From Anaerococcus sp. Marseille-P3915 (GTDB lineage Bacteria > Bacillota > Clostridia > Tissierellales > Peptoniphilaceae): 64,000 nt of DNA. Position numbers and translations under genes: made by a program. How positions within the stretch are numbered: position 1 is the stretch's first letter; each line of letters begins with the position of its first letter. Below the pieces are notes generated by a model that worked only from the letters and a program-made list of their open reading frames with translations, searched no databases and was not told where the DNA came from. Positions 26,303-36,859 of this stretch are shown piece by piece. The stretch is from NCBI RefSeq assembly GCF_900258475.1, contig NZ_LT984887.1, positions 1,357,213 through 1,421,212 on the forward strand, given 5' to 3'.

Positions 26303-26382
26303 CCAATTCTATCCCAAAATATTTTCAAATTTAAAACACAAGCTAGGCAAAATTCCTTGGCTTGTGTTTTTTTCATGAGTTT

Positions 26383-27714
26383 TTATAATTTTATTAATAG
26401 GGCCTGGTAGGCATCTAGGATTTCTGGCTCGTAATCTTGGTTGTTATTTAGGATGACTTCCCCTTCTGCCATCAGCTCTGAGATTTTTTCATCTAATTCG
26501 TAAAAATCATCTGTTAGATTTATTAAAATTAGATAAGTTGTATCTTTGTAGGATTTTTTGTATACATATACTGAATCATCTAGGAAGATTTTTTCGTAAT
26601 CTCCTAGACCAAAGGCTGATTCTCTTTTTCTCAGCATGATTAATTCGTTTAGGTAGAAGATAAAGGAATCGGCATCTTTTAGGTAGTCTTTATAATTATT
26701 GTCTAGATTTATCATGTCTCCATAATAATTTTCCACCTTTGAAAATCCACCCAGGGCTGTAGGGTCCCATCTCATGGCAAGCTTGCTTGAGAAGTTTGTT
26801 TCTCTTTTGATTTTCTCAAGAGCCTGGTCTTTGTCAAGGCCACTTTCTATGAATTTTTCATAGGCTTCTTTGATTTTTGAATCTTTTATCTTTTCTATAT
26901 CTAGCTCATACTCTGCCTTGGCTTCTATTTCTTCGCCTTGGTAGAAGATTGGAACTATGCCCATTGTTATCATCATTATGGCAAGGGCCTTTGATAGGGC
27001 TAGGGTGTCGCCTGTCTCTCCTAGGATTTTATCCATTATTCTTGCGTGAGAAGTATTTGTAAGGTCTATACCATAGTGGATGTCCTTATCCTTTATATTG
27101 TTTTGTAAGCTATCTAATAGCCTATAAAATTTGCCATAGGAGTTTTTTTCTATGAGATCACTTGCCTTTGAATAGTAGACCATATCTAGGATATTGTCAT
27201 CTTTTATTAAATCTATATCGGCAATTTCTCCTACAAATAGGATTTCTTGGTCAATACAGATTTGCCTTAGATTTTTTAGGATTTCTTCAAACTTATCTTT
27301 GTATATTTCTTTTAGATAATCTGTTTCTAAGATCCTTATGCCTCTTATGCCTAATTCATGGTATTTTTTTATTATTTTTTCAAATTCACCTAGGAAATCA
27401 TCTTGGCCAAAACTATCTATTAAGTCCCTGCTTTCAAAGTCTAGGATTACTTTGATCCTATTTTTCTTTGCCTTCCAATAGAGATTTACTATAGCCTTAT
27501 CATCCCCTAAAATTGGATTTTTTTGATTAAAGTCAGTTTTCCCGTCTTTTTCGCCAAAAATATCGCTTACAAAGACGTAGTTAAAGCCTACTTGGCCTAG
27601 GATTGACATTTTACTTGCTAGACCATTTATATCCCCGATTCCATCGTTATTTGAGTCTAGGAAACTTTCTAGATAAACTTGATAATAAGTTGATTTTAGT
27701 TCTTTATTTTGCAT
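26383..27714 (-). CDS. GH13-like protein with degenerate active site
   Basis: 443 residues with the layout of an alpha-amylase-family barrel: YYQVYLESFLDSNNDGIGDINGL at the start, and GEEI and AMRWDP further on. The catalytic sites are changed. Region I reads ILDFESRD instead of D-x-x-x-NH. Region II reads GIRILETD, so the nucleophile Asp is Leu. Region IV reads DLTNTSHAR instead of a TNHD motif. Only the region III Glu (FVGEI) remains. The frame is intact, so this looks like a pseudo-enzyme, perhaps glucan-binding or regulatory, rather than a pseudogene. Catalytic loss is read from the motifs; the role is not known. Confidence 0.7.
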   Translation of the reverse strand: MQNKELKSTYYQVYLESFLDSNNDGIGDINGLASKMSILGQVGFNYVFVSDIFGEKDGKTDFNQKNPILGDDKAIVNLYWKAKKNRIKVILDFESRDLIDSFGQDDFLGEFEKIIKKYHELGIRGIRILETDYLKEIYKDKFEEILKNLRQICIDQEILFVGEIADIDLIKDDNILDMVYYSKASDLIEKNSYGKFYRLLDSLQNNIKDKDIHYGIDLTNTSHARIMDKILGETGDTLALSKALAIMMITMGIVPIFYQGEEIEAKAEYELDIEKIKDSKIKEAYEKFIESGLDKDQALEKIKRETNFSSKLAMRWDPTALGGFSKVENYYGDMINLDNNYKDYLKDADSFIFYLNELIMLRKRESAFGLGDYEKIFLDDSVYVYKKSYKDTTYLILINLTDDFYELDEKISELMAEGEVILNNNQDYEPEILDAYQALLIKL

Positions 27715-27778
27715 TTATTCCCTCTTTTTATTTTGCATTTTAAAAGGAAATACAGCTTGACCATATTTCCTTTTAAGA

Positions 27779-30007
27779 TTAAAAGTTTTCTATTTTTTGG
27801 AAGCTTGTTTGTCTAAATTCTCCTTGTTCGTCAGCTTTTAGGCTTCCATTATCATAGGTTAATGTTATTGGTGTATCAACATTTACTCCCTTTATGCTTG
27901 CTGATACTGTATTTCCATCTACACTGTAGGAGCCTGTGTGAACTGCCTTATCTATTTGATATACCAAGCTTCCATCATCTCTTAGGGATAGCCTTTGGTT
28001 ATCAGCTTGATATTCCCCGATGACTCCATCGCCTGTTGCAAAGTGCTTGTTCATTTCTGTCTTATTATCTTGGGTCACACTTAAGCCTTCTAGAGCACTT
28101 CCCACATGTTCTAGGACCTTGTCAATGAAGCCAAAGCCTTGATATTCAATTTGATAATACTTATATTCACTTTCTACGAAGAATTTATGGAATATTTGGT
28201 TATCTGTTGTAAGTGGTCCTCCGGTGAAGAATTTACCATCTCCATCAGCTTTTTTGCTTACGTTTTGGAATTCTACGAAAGTGTAATATTTAAAGTTTCC
28301 TTGATAATTAATATCGGCTAGTCTTTCTGATGTGCTTACTTCATAAATTAGGTAGACCCTATTTTTAATCTCTGCATTTTGGTCATCGCTATAGCCAGTA
28401 ACTGAGCCTAGGTATTCGACATTATCTACGTTTATTATATTTTTATAGAGGATTGTCTGTTTTATAAGCTCTCCAGCCTTGTTCTTTAATTCTCCCAGGA
28501 GATTTTCATCAAGGTTGCTGGTAGATTTTATGAAGTTTGAATCGCTATCATCACTTGTATCGTTGCTTGGACTAGCTGTGAAGGTCTTCTTTGTTGGATT
28601 AAGACTTACACCATAGTTATTTGTCATCTGATCTGGACTATAATTTAGTGTAATCTCAATTTCTTCCCCTTCGCTGATTCCACTTGTCTTCGATGGAGAT
28701 ATTTCTACTGTGTGCATGTATTCTGGAGCTCCGTCCTTTAAGCTTGTTATTAGGCTTATATCCGGGCTTTGTCCTTCAAATTTTACATCTATAAATTCAA
28801 AAGGATCGACACTACCATCTTCATTTGCTCCATTACTTGCCACTCCCCCTGCTCCTTCGACTATCACAGGTTTTGAGGCTGATGTTATCTGTACATTGTA
28901 CTTATCTGATAATTTTATATTATCTAGATTTGCCATAATAGTTATCTCATCACCATTTGATAGGCCAGAATCTTTTGAATATTGGAAGATGACATTATTG
29001 GTCAAATCTTCAGCAAATTCATGGGCTGGACTTGGGTAAGAATCCTTATTATTATTCCTTGAGATATATTTGATCTTATCCTGATAATCTGAAATCAGCT
29101 TATCTTTATCAATGCCTGCCTTTGGAATAGCCTGGCCGTCCTCACCCTCGTAGGAAATTGTAATATAATCACTTAGATTTAATACAACATCTTCTACCTT
29201 ATTGAGCTTCATATATAAAAGACTTCCTAAGAGTGCAACTAATAAGGCTATTACAACTAGGATAATATTCCTATTTGTGAAATATTTCTTTGGATTAAAA
29301 GATTCTGAATCTTTTTTGATTTCATCAACTTTATGGTCTGCATCACTTATCTCTTCAACAGGAACAAGGCTTTTTTCCTTAAGTGGTCTAGCCCCTGCAG
29401 TCCTATCCTTTAAGTCTCCAAGAGATTTTTCCCTATCAAACTTCCTATTCCTATCTTGAATCCTTCTTATACCGGCAGAAACGGTTATATTTGATAGCTT
29501 AACAGATTCATCTCCTATTAGCCTATCAAGCTTTTCCTCAAGACCTTGTTTGGCCATGTTATTATTTTCGTCAATATAAAGGTGTGAATCATCTTTTTTT
29601 GCTTCATTATTAAAAGATACCTTTTCTTGGATTTCTTCTATAAGAGATCTTTGGTTGGCTTTTTGCTTAGACTCTCCTAAATTTTCAAACCTTCTGCTTG
29701 ACTTATCCATCCTATTTATAGGCTCTTTTTGAGGGCTTGCTTCTGCCTTATTAGCTTTTAAAGGCTCATCCTTCCTAGGGCCCTTATCATTTAAATCCGA
29801 AGCCTTAGGAGCTTTCTCCTCAAGCTTTAGCTTAGGATTAGCCATTTCTTTAATTTTTTTAAACTTTTCTGCAAATATATTAGATTTTTTAACTTTCTCT
29901 TTAGACGAGTCAGCACCAGACTTGTCTTCTTTTTCTAGCTTATTGCCGCAAACAGGACAAAATAAGCTATCATCTTCAATATTTGCACCACAGTGGTCAC
30001 ATTTCAT
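27779..30007 (-). CDS. Zinc-ribbon membrane protein with large outer domain
   Basis: 742 residues. The N-terminal zinc ribbon is MKCDHCGANIEDDSLFCPVCGNKL. A long charged linker (about 25-245) leads to one membrane helix (about 248-268). The C-terminal 470 residues, rich in beta strands, would lie outside the cell. This is the YvbJ/TcaA-like layout of a cytoplasmic ribbon, one helix and outer repeats. Two similar beta modules appear at about 275-390 and 400-480. TcaA-type proteins act in cell-wall stress, but the role here is unknown. The gene appears monocistronic. Confidence 0.7.
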   Translation of the reverse strand: MKCDHCGANIEDDSLFCPVCGNKLEKEDKSGADSSKEKVKKSNIFAEKFKKIKEMANPKLKLEEKAPKASDLNDKGPRKDEPLKANKAEASPQKEPINRMDKSSRRFENLGESKQKANQRSLIEEIQEKVSFNNEAKKDDSHLYIDENNNMAKQGLEEKLDRLIGDESVKLSNITVSAGIRRIQDRNRKFDREKSLGDLKDRTAGARPLKEKSLVPVEEISDADHKVDEIKKDSESFNPKKYFTNRNIILVVIALLVALLGSLLYMKLNKVEDVVLNLSDYITISYEGEDGQAIPKAGIDKDKLISDYQDKIKYISRNNNKDSYPSPAHEFAEDLTNNVIFQYSKDSGLSNGDEITIMANLDNIKLSDKYNVQITSASKPVIVEGAGGVASNGANEDGSVDPFEFIDVKFEGQSPDISLITSLKDGAPEYMHTVEISPSKTSGISEGEEIEITLNYSPDQMTNNYGVSLNPTKKTFTASPSNDTSDDSDSNFIKSTSNLDENLLGELKNKAGELIKQTILYKNIINVDNVEYLGSVTGYSDDQNAEIKNRVYLIYEVSTSERLADINYQGNFKYYTFVEFQNVSKKADGDGKFFTGGPLTTDNQIFHKFFVESEYKYYQIEYQGFGFIDKVLEHVGSALEGLSVTQDNKTEMNKHFATGDGVIGEYQADNQRLSLRDDGSLVYQIDKAVHTGSYSVDGNTVSASIKGVNVDTPITLTYDNGSLKADEQGEFRQTSFQKIENF

Positions 30008-30138
30008 ATCATTTCTCCTATTTTCCTACATATAATATACTTTTAAAAGTTAAAATATAAACCAAATTAGCTATTAAAAAGCCTTTTAAATGTAAAAATA
30101 TTTGATAACTCAAATTTGGGTAAAAATTTACTAGAACT

Positions 30139-30456
30139 ATGACATTAACGATTAATATTTTATATAAGGGCAAGGACAGCAAAAAATTCGCCAAGGAAAT
30201 GACAGAAAAAGGAATAGTAGAAAGAATTAGGGCACAAAAAGGAAATATAAGATACGAATACTATCAAAGCCTTGAAAGAGATGATGAGATTCTTCTTCTA
30301 GACATCTGGGAAAACCAAGAAGCCCTAGATATCCACCACCAATCACCAATGATGGACGAAATAATGAAATTAAGAGAAAAATATGATGTCAAAATGGAAG
30401 TCCACAAATACCAAGAAATAAAAGGATCAAATGATGATAAATACATAAGAAAGTAG
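30139..30456 (+). CDS. Antibiotic biosynthesis monooxygenase-fold (ABM) protein
   Basis: 105 residues. A ferredoxin-like ABM domain is suggested by GNIRYEYYQSLERDDEILLLDIWENQEALDIHHQS, where the W-x-x-x-E-A-L-x-x-H element is typical of YgiN-like quinol monooxygenases. The region before the ATG has only a weak ribosome site. The substrate cannot be predicted. Confidence 0.75.
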   Translation: MTLTINILYKGKDSKKFAKEMTEKGIVERIRAQKGNIRYEYYQSLERDDEILLLDIWENQEALDIHHQSPMMDEIMKLREKYDVKMEVHKYQEIKGSNDDKYIRK

Positions 30457-30469
30457 ATTTATACCCATC

Positions 30470-30600
30470 TTGAATTTATTATTATTTATGATATAATATA
30501 GAAAAGGTTTACATAGAATTTGAAGAAGAGAGCGATTTATTTTTTATCGCTCTCTTTTTGTCTAAAAAATAAGTTACAAGAGCCCAGCGTGCTCTTTTTG
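30470..30600 (+). promoter_or_regulatory. Promoter and GlpP-type leader with two intrinsic terminators
   Basis: TTGAAT (30470-30475) and extended -10 TGATATAAT (TATAAT at 30492-30497) are 16 bases apart. Two terminators precede the start codon at 30619. The first pairs 30526-30536 with 30546-30556 (AAGAGAGCGAT) and is followed by T5. The second pairs AAGAGC 30578-30583 with GCTCTT 30591-30596 and is followed by T-rich DNA. Without antitermination the gene would be silent. GlpP encoded at 36860-37432 is the likely antiterminator. Confidence 0.7.
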
Positions 30601-30618
30601 ATAGAGAGGTTTAAAAAG

Positions 30619-32091
30619 ATGTATGATGTAATAATTATAGGAGCTGGTGTCACAGGAGCTAGTATCGCCAGAAGATTATCTGCCTACAAACTTGATATCC
30701 TAGTCCTAGAAAAGGAAAATGATGTTTCTATGGGCGCTTCAAAGGCAAATTCTGCTATAATTCACGGAGGCTATGCCGAGCCCCATCATGAGCTTAGGGG
30801 CCGAATCTGCTATGAGGGCAGGAAAGAATTTAAGAAGCTTGATGAAGAATTAAATTTCGGATTTTTGGAAAATGGATCCCTCGTCCTTGCCTTTGATGAG
30901 GAAGATGAAAAGGAACTTGAAAGTCTCATGGCTATGGGTCTTGAAAATGACCTAGATGATATAGAAATTATTAATCAGAAAAAACTTCGCGAAATCGAGC
31001 CAAATGTATCCGAAAACGCTAGGTCCGCCCTATATTGCAAGGGGGCTGGCCTTTGCTCACCTTACGAATATGTCATTGCTCTAATGGAAAATGCAATTTC
31101 AAACGGTGTAGACCTTAGGCTTGAAGAAAGAGTAGCAGATATTAGCAAGGATGAGGACATTTTCACTGTAAGGACTGAAGCAGGAAATTCATTTGAAGGG
31201 CGATTTGTAATAAATGCCTCAGGTCTTGAGGGGGCTAGAATCTCAAAGATGATTACAGAAACAGACTTTACCATCCATCCAAGGTCTGGCGAATACCTAA
31301 TCATGCAAAAAGGCACTGGTTCTAGGATAAAGCAAGTCCTTTTCCAAACCCCAAACCCAAAATCCAAGGGAATCCTTGTTACAAGGACCTACCACAACAA
31401 CCTTCTCCTAGGCCCAGATGCTATAGATGAAGAAGAAATAGATAAAAGCACCCACATAGAAAGGCTAGCTGAAATTTATAAACTAGCTCAAAAATCTGTA
31501 AAAGATGATGTAATCAACCTAAAAGAATTCATCAGGTCCTTTACTGGCCTAAGGCCAGCCTCATCTACAGGGGACTTCATAATCGAAAATACTAAGACAA
31601 GCGGCTTCATAAATGCAGTAGGCATCCAATCTCCAGGCATCACCGCCTCCCCTGCCGTGGCAAGAATTATTGAAAATATCCTAAGAGATTTAGGACTTAG
31701 CTTTGAAAAAGCCCCTGATTTTAACCCTCACAGGAAGGCAATTATTGAGTATAAAGAACTAGAGGACTTTAACAAAGTCATAAAAAAAGTAGATCTTCCT
31801 CTAGGAAATCCAGAAAGGCTTGTCTGCAGGTGCGAACAGGTAAGTGAAGCGACAATAAGAGATGCCATGAATCGAGGCATCCCTTGCAATAGCTTTGATT
31901 CAATCAAAAGAAGAACCAGGGCCGGTATGGGCTTTTGTCAGGGATCATTTTGCAGATCCAGAGTAATTGAAGTTATGGAAGATGAAGAGGGCAAAAAAAT
32001 AGAATCTGACCGCTTTGACTCAGAACATTCTGGGATTACAAGAGTCAACAAGGCTGATATAAACAAATTTATAAAAGAGACATCCAAATAA
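30619..32091 (+). CDS. FAD-dependent oxidoreductase with [2Fe-2S] BFD domain (GlpA-like)
   Basis: 490 residues from ATG 30619, with GAGAGG upstream. The N-terminal FAD-binding motif is VIIIGAGVTGASIARRL. The DAO-type oxidoreductase domain extends to about residue 370. A C-terminal BFD-like cluster domain has Cys in VCRCEQ and in GFCQGSFC. This is the anaerobic glycerol-3-phosphate dehydrogenase GlpA layout. It is a paralogue of 33805-35226 but stands alone, without the GlpB-like and DUF1667 partners, and has its own attenuated leader. The frame is open back into the leader, but a start there would overlap the terminators. Confidence 0.85.
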   Translation: MYDVIIIGAGVTGASIARRLSAYKLDILVLEKENDVSMGASKANSAIIHGGYAEPHHELRGRICYEGRKEFKKLDEELNFGFLENGSLVLAFDEEDEKELESLMAMGLENDLDDIEIINQKKLREIEPNVSENARSALYCKGAGLCSPYEYVIALMENAISNGVDLRLEERVADISKDEDIFTVRTEAGNSFEGRFVINASGLEGARISKMITETDFTIHPRSGEYLIMQKGTGSRIKQVLFQTPNPKSKGILVTRTYHNNLLLGPDAIDEEEIDKSTHIERLAEIYKLAQKSVKDDVINLKEFIRSFTGLRPASSTGDFIIENTKTSGFINAVGIQSPGITASPAVARIIENILRDLGLSFEKAPDFNPHRKAIIEYKELEDFNKVIKKVDLPLGNPERLVCRCEQVSEATIRDAMNRGIPCNSFDSIKRRTRAGMGFCQGSFCRSRVIEVMEDEEGKKIESDRFDSEHSGITRVNKADINKFIKETSK

Positions 32092-32128
32092 AAAAATACC
32101 GGCAAGAAATTTTGTCGGTATTTTTTAC
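32088..32128. terminator. Bidirectional terminator between convergent glp genes
   Basis: AAAAATACCG pairs with CGGTATTTTT around a loop of about 14 bases. It serves both the gene ending at 32091 and the operon ending at 32183. Confidence 0.85.
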
Positions 32129-32182
32129 TGAAATTTCAATCTATATTATAGTTATTTTTTGAAAAACTAAATTGTTTAAATA

Positions 32183-32539
32183 TTAACTAGCTTTTGAAGT
32201 GGCTACTACCCTTATTCCTGTTCCTGCTACGTTTTCTATTACCGTATCACCAATGGCTACAGGGGCTTTTATGTGGGCCTTATTTATTTCTTTCATTACT
32301 TCCATGATTTTTGCTTTTGGAACTGCCTCTTCAGTTTTGACTGATACAAGGTATTCTTTTGCTCCGTCTACCCTTGCTGTAGAAGTTACTGTTCTTACTG
32401 GGTTTGTTAGTTCATTTCTAGCATATACTTCGCCTCTCTTGCAAGTATTGCCTGTGATATTTGTGATTTGTCCATCTTCTACAGTGACGCTGACTGTGCA
32501 GCCTAGAGGACAATTTATGCAGGTTAATTCTTTGATCAT
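32183..32539 (-). CDS. DUF1667 protein, small subunit of the glp oxidoreductase
   Basis: 118 residues. The N-terminal CINCPLGC and later TCKRGE hold four Cys that may bind an iron-sulfur cluster or zinc, the DUF1667 signature. The family occurs almost only after FAD oxidoreductase pairs at glycerol loci, as here. It overlaps the GlpB-like gene by 4 bases. Probably part of an anaerobic glycerol-3-phosphate dehydrogenase complex; the exact role is not established. Confidence 0.88.
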   Translation of the reverse strand: MIKELTCINCPLGCTVSVTVEDGQITNITGNTCKRGEVYARNELTNPVRTVTSTARVDGAKEYLVSVKTEEAVPKAKIMEVMKEINKAHIKAPVAIGDTVIENVAGTGIRVVATSKAS

Positions 32540-33795
32540 AAGCTCTCCAATCTTACTTCGATTTTTTCGCTGTTTTCATTTAGGTCGCTTTTCTTTATGA
32601 CTAGATTTTCCATTTCACCTGGTGCAAATACTAGTTTTCTCTTTTGGGCTACTTCTTTTCCGTCTACTTCAAGTACTAGGCGTGATTTTTGGTAGATGTT
32701 ATTTACCCTAAATCTGATTACTACTTCATCTCTCATTGAGCTTGGAGCTATATATTGAGGCACTGTATAAGTTACTCCATTGCCTGGCCTAAGGTGAATT
32801 TTCTTTTCACCTTCTCCTTTAAATTCATCTTTTATGTAGGCTGCTGCGTTTTCTCCAGCTAGTTCACTTTCTTCTGTTACATAATCTACTAGGTCGTGGA
32901 CGTGGAGGACGTTGCCTGCTGCAAAGACCCCATCTATTGATGTCATCATCCTATCGGATACTTCTGCTCCCTTGGTTCTTGGGTCCATAGTAATTTCTGC
33001 ATCCCTACTTAATTCATTTTCTGGTATTAGGCCTACAGAAAGTAAGATGGCATCGCATTCTACATATCTTTCTGTGCCTGGGATGACTTTCATATGGTCA
33101 TCTACCTTTGATAGGTAAACACCTTCTACCCTGTCATCTCCTACTATATCTGATATTGTTGTTGAAAAATATAGGGGAATATCAAAGTCATCTAGACATT
33201 GGACAATATTTCTCTTAAGACCTCCTGAATATGGCATAATTTCTGCCACACACTGGACTTTTGCTCCTTCTAGGGTCATACGTCTGGCCATAATTAGGCC
33301 TATATCGCCTGAACCTAAGATCACTACTTTTTTACCTGGCATGAAGCCATCTAGGTTTACTAATTTTTGAGCTGTACCTGCTGAATATACCCCTGCTGGA
33401 CGGCTTCCTGGTATGTTTAGGGCTCCTCTTGGTCTTTCCCTACAACCCATGGCTAGGATTACTGCCTTTGGCCTTATTTGAAACATGCCATTTTCTTCAT
33501 TCATTAGGGTTAGGGTTTTATCATGGCTAAAGTCCATTACGATTGTATTTAGCATTACATCTATATCACGCTTAGCCACTTCATCTTCAAATCTTCCAGC
33601 ATATTCTGGACCTGTTAATTCTTCTTTAAACCTATGAAGGCCGAAACCATTGTGGATACATTGGTTAAGGATTCCACCAAGCCTATTATCTCTTTCTACA
33701 ATTAAGATCTTTTCTATACCACAATCATAGGCCTTGGCTGCTGCTGCAAGGCCTGCAGGTCCTCCGCCTACTACTACTAAATCATAATTTTTCAT
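32536..33795 (-). CDS. FAD/NAD-binding oxidoreductase (GlpB-like subunit)
   Basis: About 419 residues. Two Rossmann motifs are visible, LVVVGGGPAGLAAAAKA (FAD) and KVVILGSGDIGLIMARR (NAD), with CIHNGFGLHRF in between and a final FAD motif SIDGVFAAGNV. Members sit between a GlpA-like and a DUF1667 gene and are thought to link glycerol-3-phosphate oxidation to NAD or another acceptor. I chose ATG at 33795 because AGGTGA is 5 bases upstream; a GTG three codons earlier abuts the previous stop. Confidence 0.88.
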   Translation of the reverse strand: MKNYDLVVVGGGPAGLAAAAKAYDCGIEKILIVERDNRLGGILNQCIHNGFGLHRFKEELTGPEYAGRFEDEVAKRDIDVMLNTIVMDFSHDKTLTLMNEENGMFQIRPKAVILAMGCRERPRGALNIPGSRPAGVYSAGTAQKLVNLDGFMPGKKVVILGSGDIGLIMARRMTLEGAKVQCVAEIMPYSGGLKRNIVQCLDDFDIPLYFSTTISDIVGDDRVEGVYLSKVDDHMKVIPGTERYVECDAILLSVGLIPENELSRDAEITMDPRTKGAEVSDRMMTSIDGVFAAGNVLHVHDLVDYVTEESELAGENAAAYIKDEFKGEGEKKIHLRPGNGVTYTVPQYIAPSSMRDEVVIRFRVNNIYQKSRLVLEVDGKEVAQKRKLVFAPGEMENLVIKKSDLNENSEKIEVRLESL

Positions 33796-33804
33796 ATAAG
33801 TCAC

Positions 33805-35226
33805 CTACTTTACTCTTCCGTCTACATAGTAAGATTCTTTTGAGTTTTTAACTACATCTGACATATCCTCGCCTAGTTCGCGGGCTAAGATTTCCATTAG
33901 ATGTGGAAGGCAAAATCCTCCTTGGCACCTACCAGCACTTGCTCTTACACGTCTTTTAATGCCATCTACAGTTCTTGCACCTAGAGGCCTATTTATTGCA
34001 TCTACTATTTCACCTTCTGTTACAGATTCACACCTGCAGATGATTTTGCCGTAGAGTTTGTTTTTCTTAATTAGCTCTGAGTGTTCTTCAAGGCTCATCT
34101 CACATGTCTTTGGTATTGGTTTTCTGTCATAGGTAAAGTCTTCGTTTTCTTCAAATCCGTATTTATCTCCTACAAGATCTGCCATGTATTTGCCTATGGC
34201 TGGAGATGAAGTTAGGCCTGGAGATTCTATACCCACGCAGTCAAAGAAGCCTTCTTCACTTTCCCCAATTATAAAGTCACCGCCTATTTCGTGGGCCCTA
34301 TTTCCTGAGAAGGATGTGATTACCATTCTTACTGGTACATCCTTTACTGTGTGATTTGATTTTTCTATAACTTCCTCAAGTCTTTCTCTCGTTGACCTTC
34401 TGTCGCCTTTATCATCTACAAAGTCTGATGTAGGTCCTACAAGGGTGTTGTTATCAATTGTTGGTGTAACAAGGATTCCCTTGCCTTTTTCTGTTGGAAG
34501 GTTAAACATTACTTGCTTTACAAAACCTGATGTTTCCTTATCTAGAAGAAGATATTCACCTCGTCTGGCCTTGATCTCGTATTTTGTATCAGAAATTTGG
34601 TTATGTAGGTCATCTGCATAGAGGCCTGCACAGTTTATCACAGCCTTTGCTTCAAAATCACCCTTGTTGGTATGTAGAATCCAGTGGTCTTGGATTTTCT
34701 CGATTTTTTCTACCTTTGTGTTGAATTTATAATCTACCCCATTTATATTTGATACTTCTGCATAGGATATGTTCATTAAAAATGGATCTAGGATGCCTGC
34801 TTCTTCACAATATAGGGAAGCTACCACATCTTCGGTGATGTTTTTCTCAAGCTCTAGGGTCTGATCTCTATTTAGGATTTTCATGCCTTTTACACCATTT
34901 TCTAAACCTTGCTGGTATAGGGCTTCTAGCTTGTCTAAGTCCTTTTCATCGTGGCATAAAACTAGACTTCCAATTTTTTTATATGGGAAGGCAAAAAGCT
35001 TGCTTTCTTCATCCATCATTTGATTTCCTAAAATATTGAATTTTGCCTTTAGGCTGCCTGGTTCTGCATCATAGCCGCCATGGCAGATGCCTGAATTAGC
35101 CTTAGTTGTTTCGGTACATACATCTTCATTTTTTTCTAGTAATAAAAATTCACCTTTTTTCTTTGATAGGTGGGCTGCTACTGACGCTCCAACAACTCCT
35201 CCACCTATAATTATTACATCAAACAT
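33805..35226 (-). CDS. glpA: Anaerobic glycerol-3-phosphate dehydrogenase, GlpA-like (FAD, BFD [2Fe-2S])
   Basis: 473 residues. The FAD motif is VIIIGGGVVGASVAAHL. The DAO domain covers about residues 1-370. The C-terminal BFD domain has Cys in ICRCESV and in GRCQGGFC. It would oxidise sn-glycerol-3-phosphate to dihydroxyacetone phosphate. First gene of the three-gene operon with the GlpB-like and DUF1667 genes, behind a leader with an intrinsic terminator. AAGGAG precedes the ATG. The gene name is by analogy; the order matches COG0579-FAD-DUF1667 sets elsewhere. Confidence 0.88.
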   Translation of the reverse strand: MFDVIIIGGGVVGASVAAHLSKKKGEFLLLEKNEDVCTETTKANSGICHGGYDAEPGSLKAKFNILGNQMMDEESKLFAFPYKKIGSLVLCHDEKDLDKLEALYQQGLENGVKGMKILNRDQTLELEKNITEDVVASLYCEEAGILDPFLMNISYAEVSNINGVDYKFNTKVEKIEKIQDHWILHTNKGDFEAKAVINCAGLYADDLHNQISDTKYEIKARRGEYLLLDKETSGFVKQVMFNLPTEKGKGILVTPTIDNNTLVGPTSDFVDDKGDRRSTRERLEEVIEKSNHTVKDVPVRMVITSFSGNRAHEIGGDFIIGESEEGFFDCVGIESPGLTSSPAIGKYMADLVGDKYGFEENEDFTYDRKPIPKTCEMSLEEHSELIKKNKLYGKIICRCESVTEGEIVDAINRPLGARTVDGIKRRVRASAGRCQGGFCLPHLMEILARELGEDMSDVVKNSKESYYVDGRVK

Positions 35227-35254
35227 CTTTGCTCCTTAAAAATCCTATAAAAAA

Positions 35255-35342
35255 AAGCAAGCAAAAGTAGCTATACTTTTACTCGCTTATCTCTGTTTTA
35301 TTAACTTACTTTGATTATATCACAATTTTAATTTTCAATCAA
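35255..35342 (-). promoter_or_regulatory. Promoter and GlpP-type leader terminator of the glpA-like operon
   Basis: On the minus strand TTGATT (337-342) and TGATATAAT (TATAAT at 314-319) are 17 bases apart (add 35000). Before the ATG at 35226 lies a 15-bp stem pairing 35255-35269 with 35274-35288 (two G-U pairs, 4-base loop), followed by a run of T. This is a terminator inside the leader, as at the other two glp units. Confidence 0.75.
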
Positions 35343-35344
35343 AT

Positions 35345-36859
<1,515 letters not shown>

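Noticed and set aside
26383..27714. Treating the GH13-like gene as a pseudogene
   Set aside because: The frame is uninterrupted over 443 codons. Motif loss without frame decay fits a pseudo-enzyme better.
30520..30618. An upstream start for the glpA-like gene (33 more codons)
   Set aside because: That stretch is the leader with two terminators; the ATG at 30619 has the ribosome site and begins directly at the FAD motif.
32172..32189. A second Rex-like site, TTGTTTAAATATTAACTA
   Set aside because: It overlaps the stop codon of the DUF1667 gene between convergent genes, with no promoter. Probably chance in AT-rich DNA.
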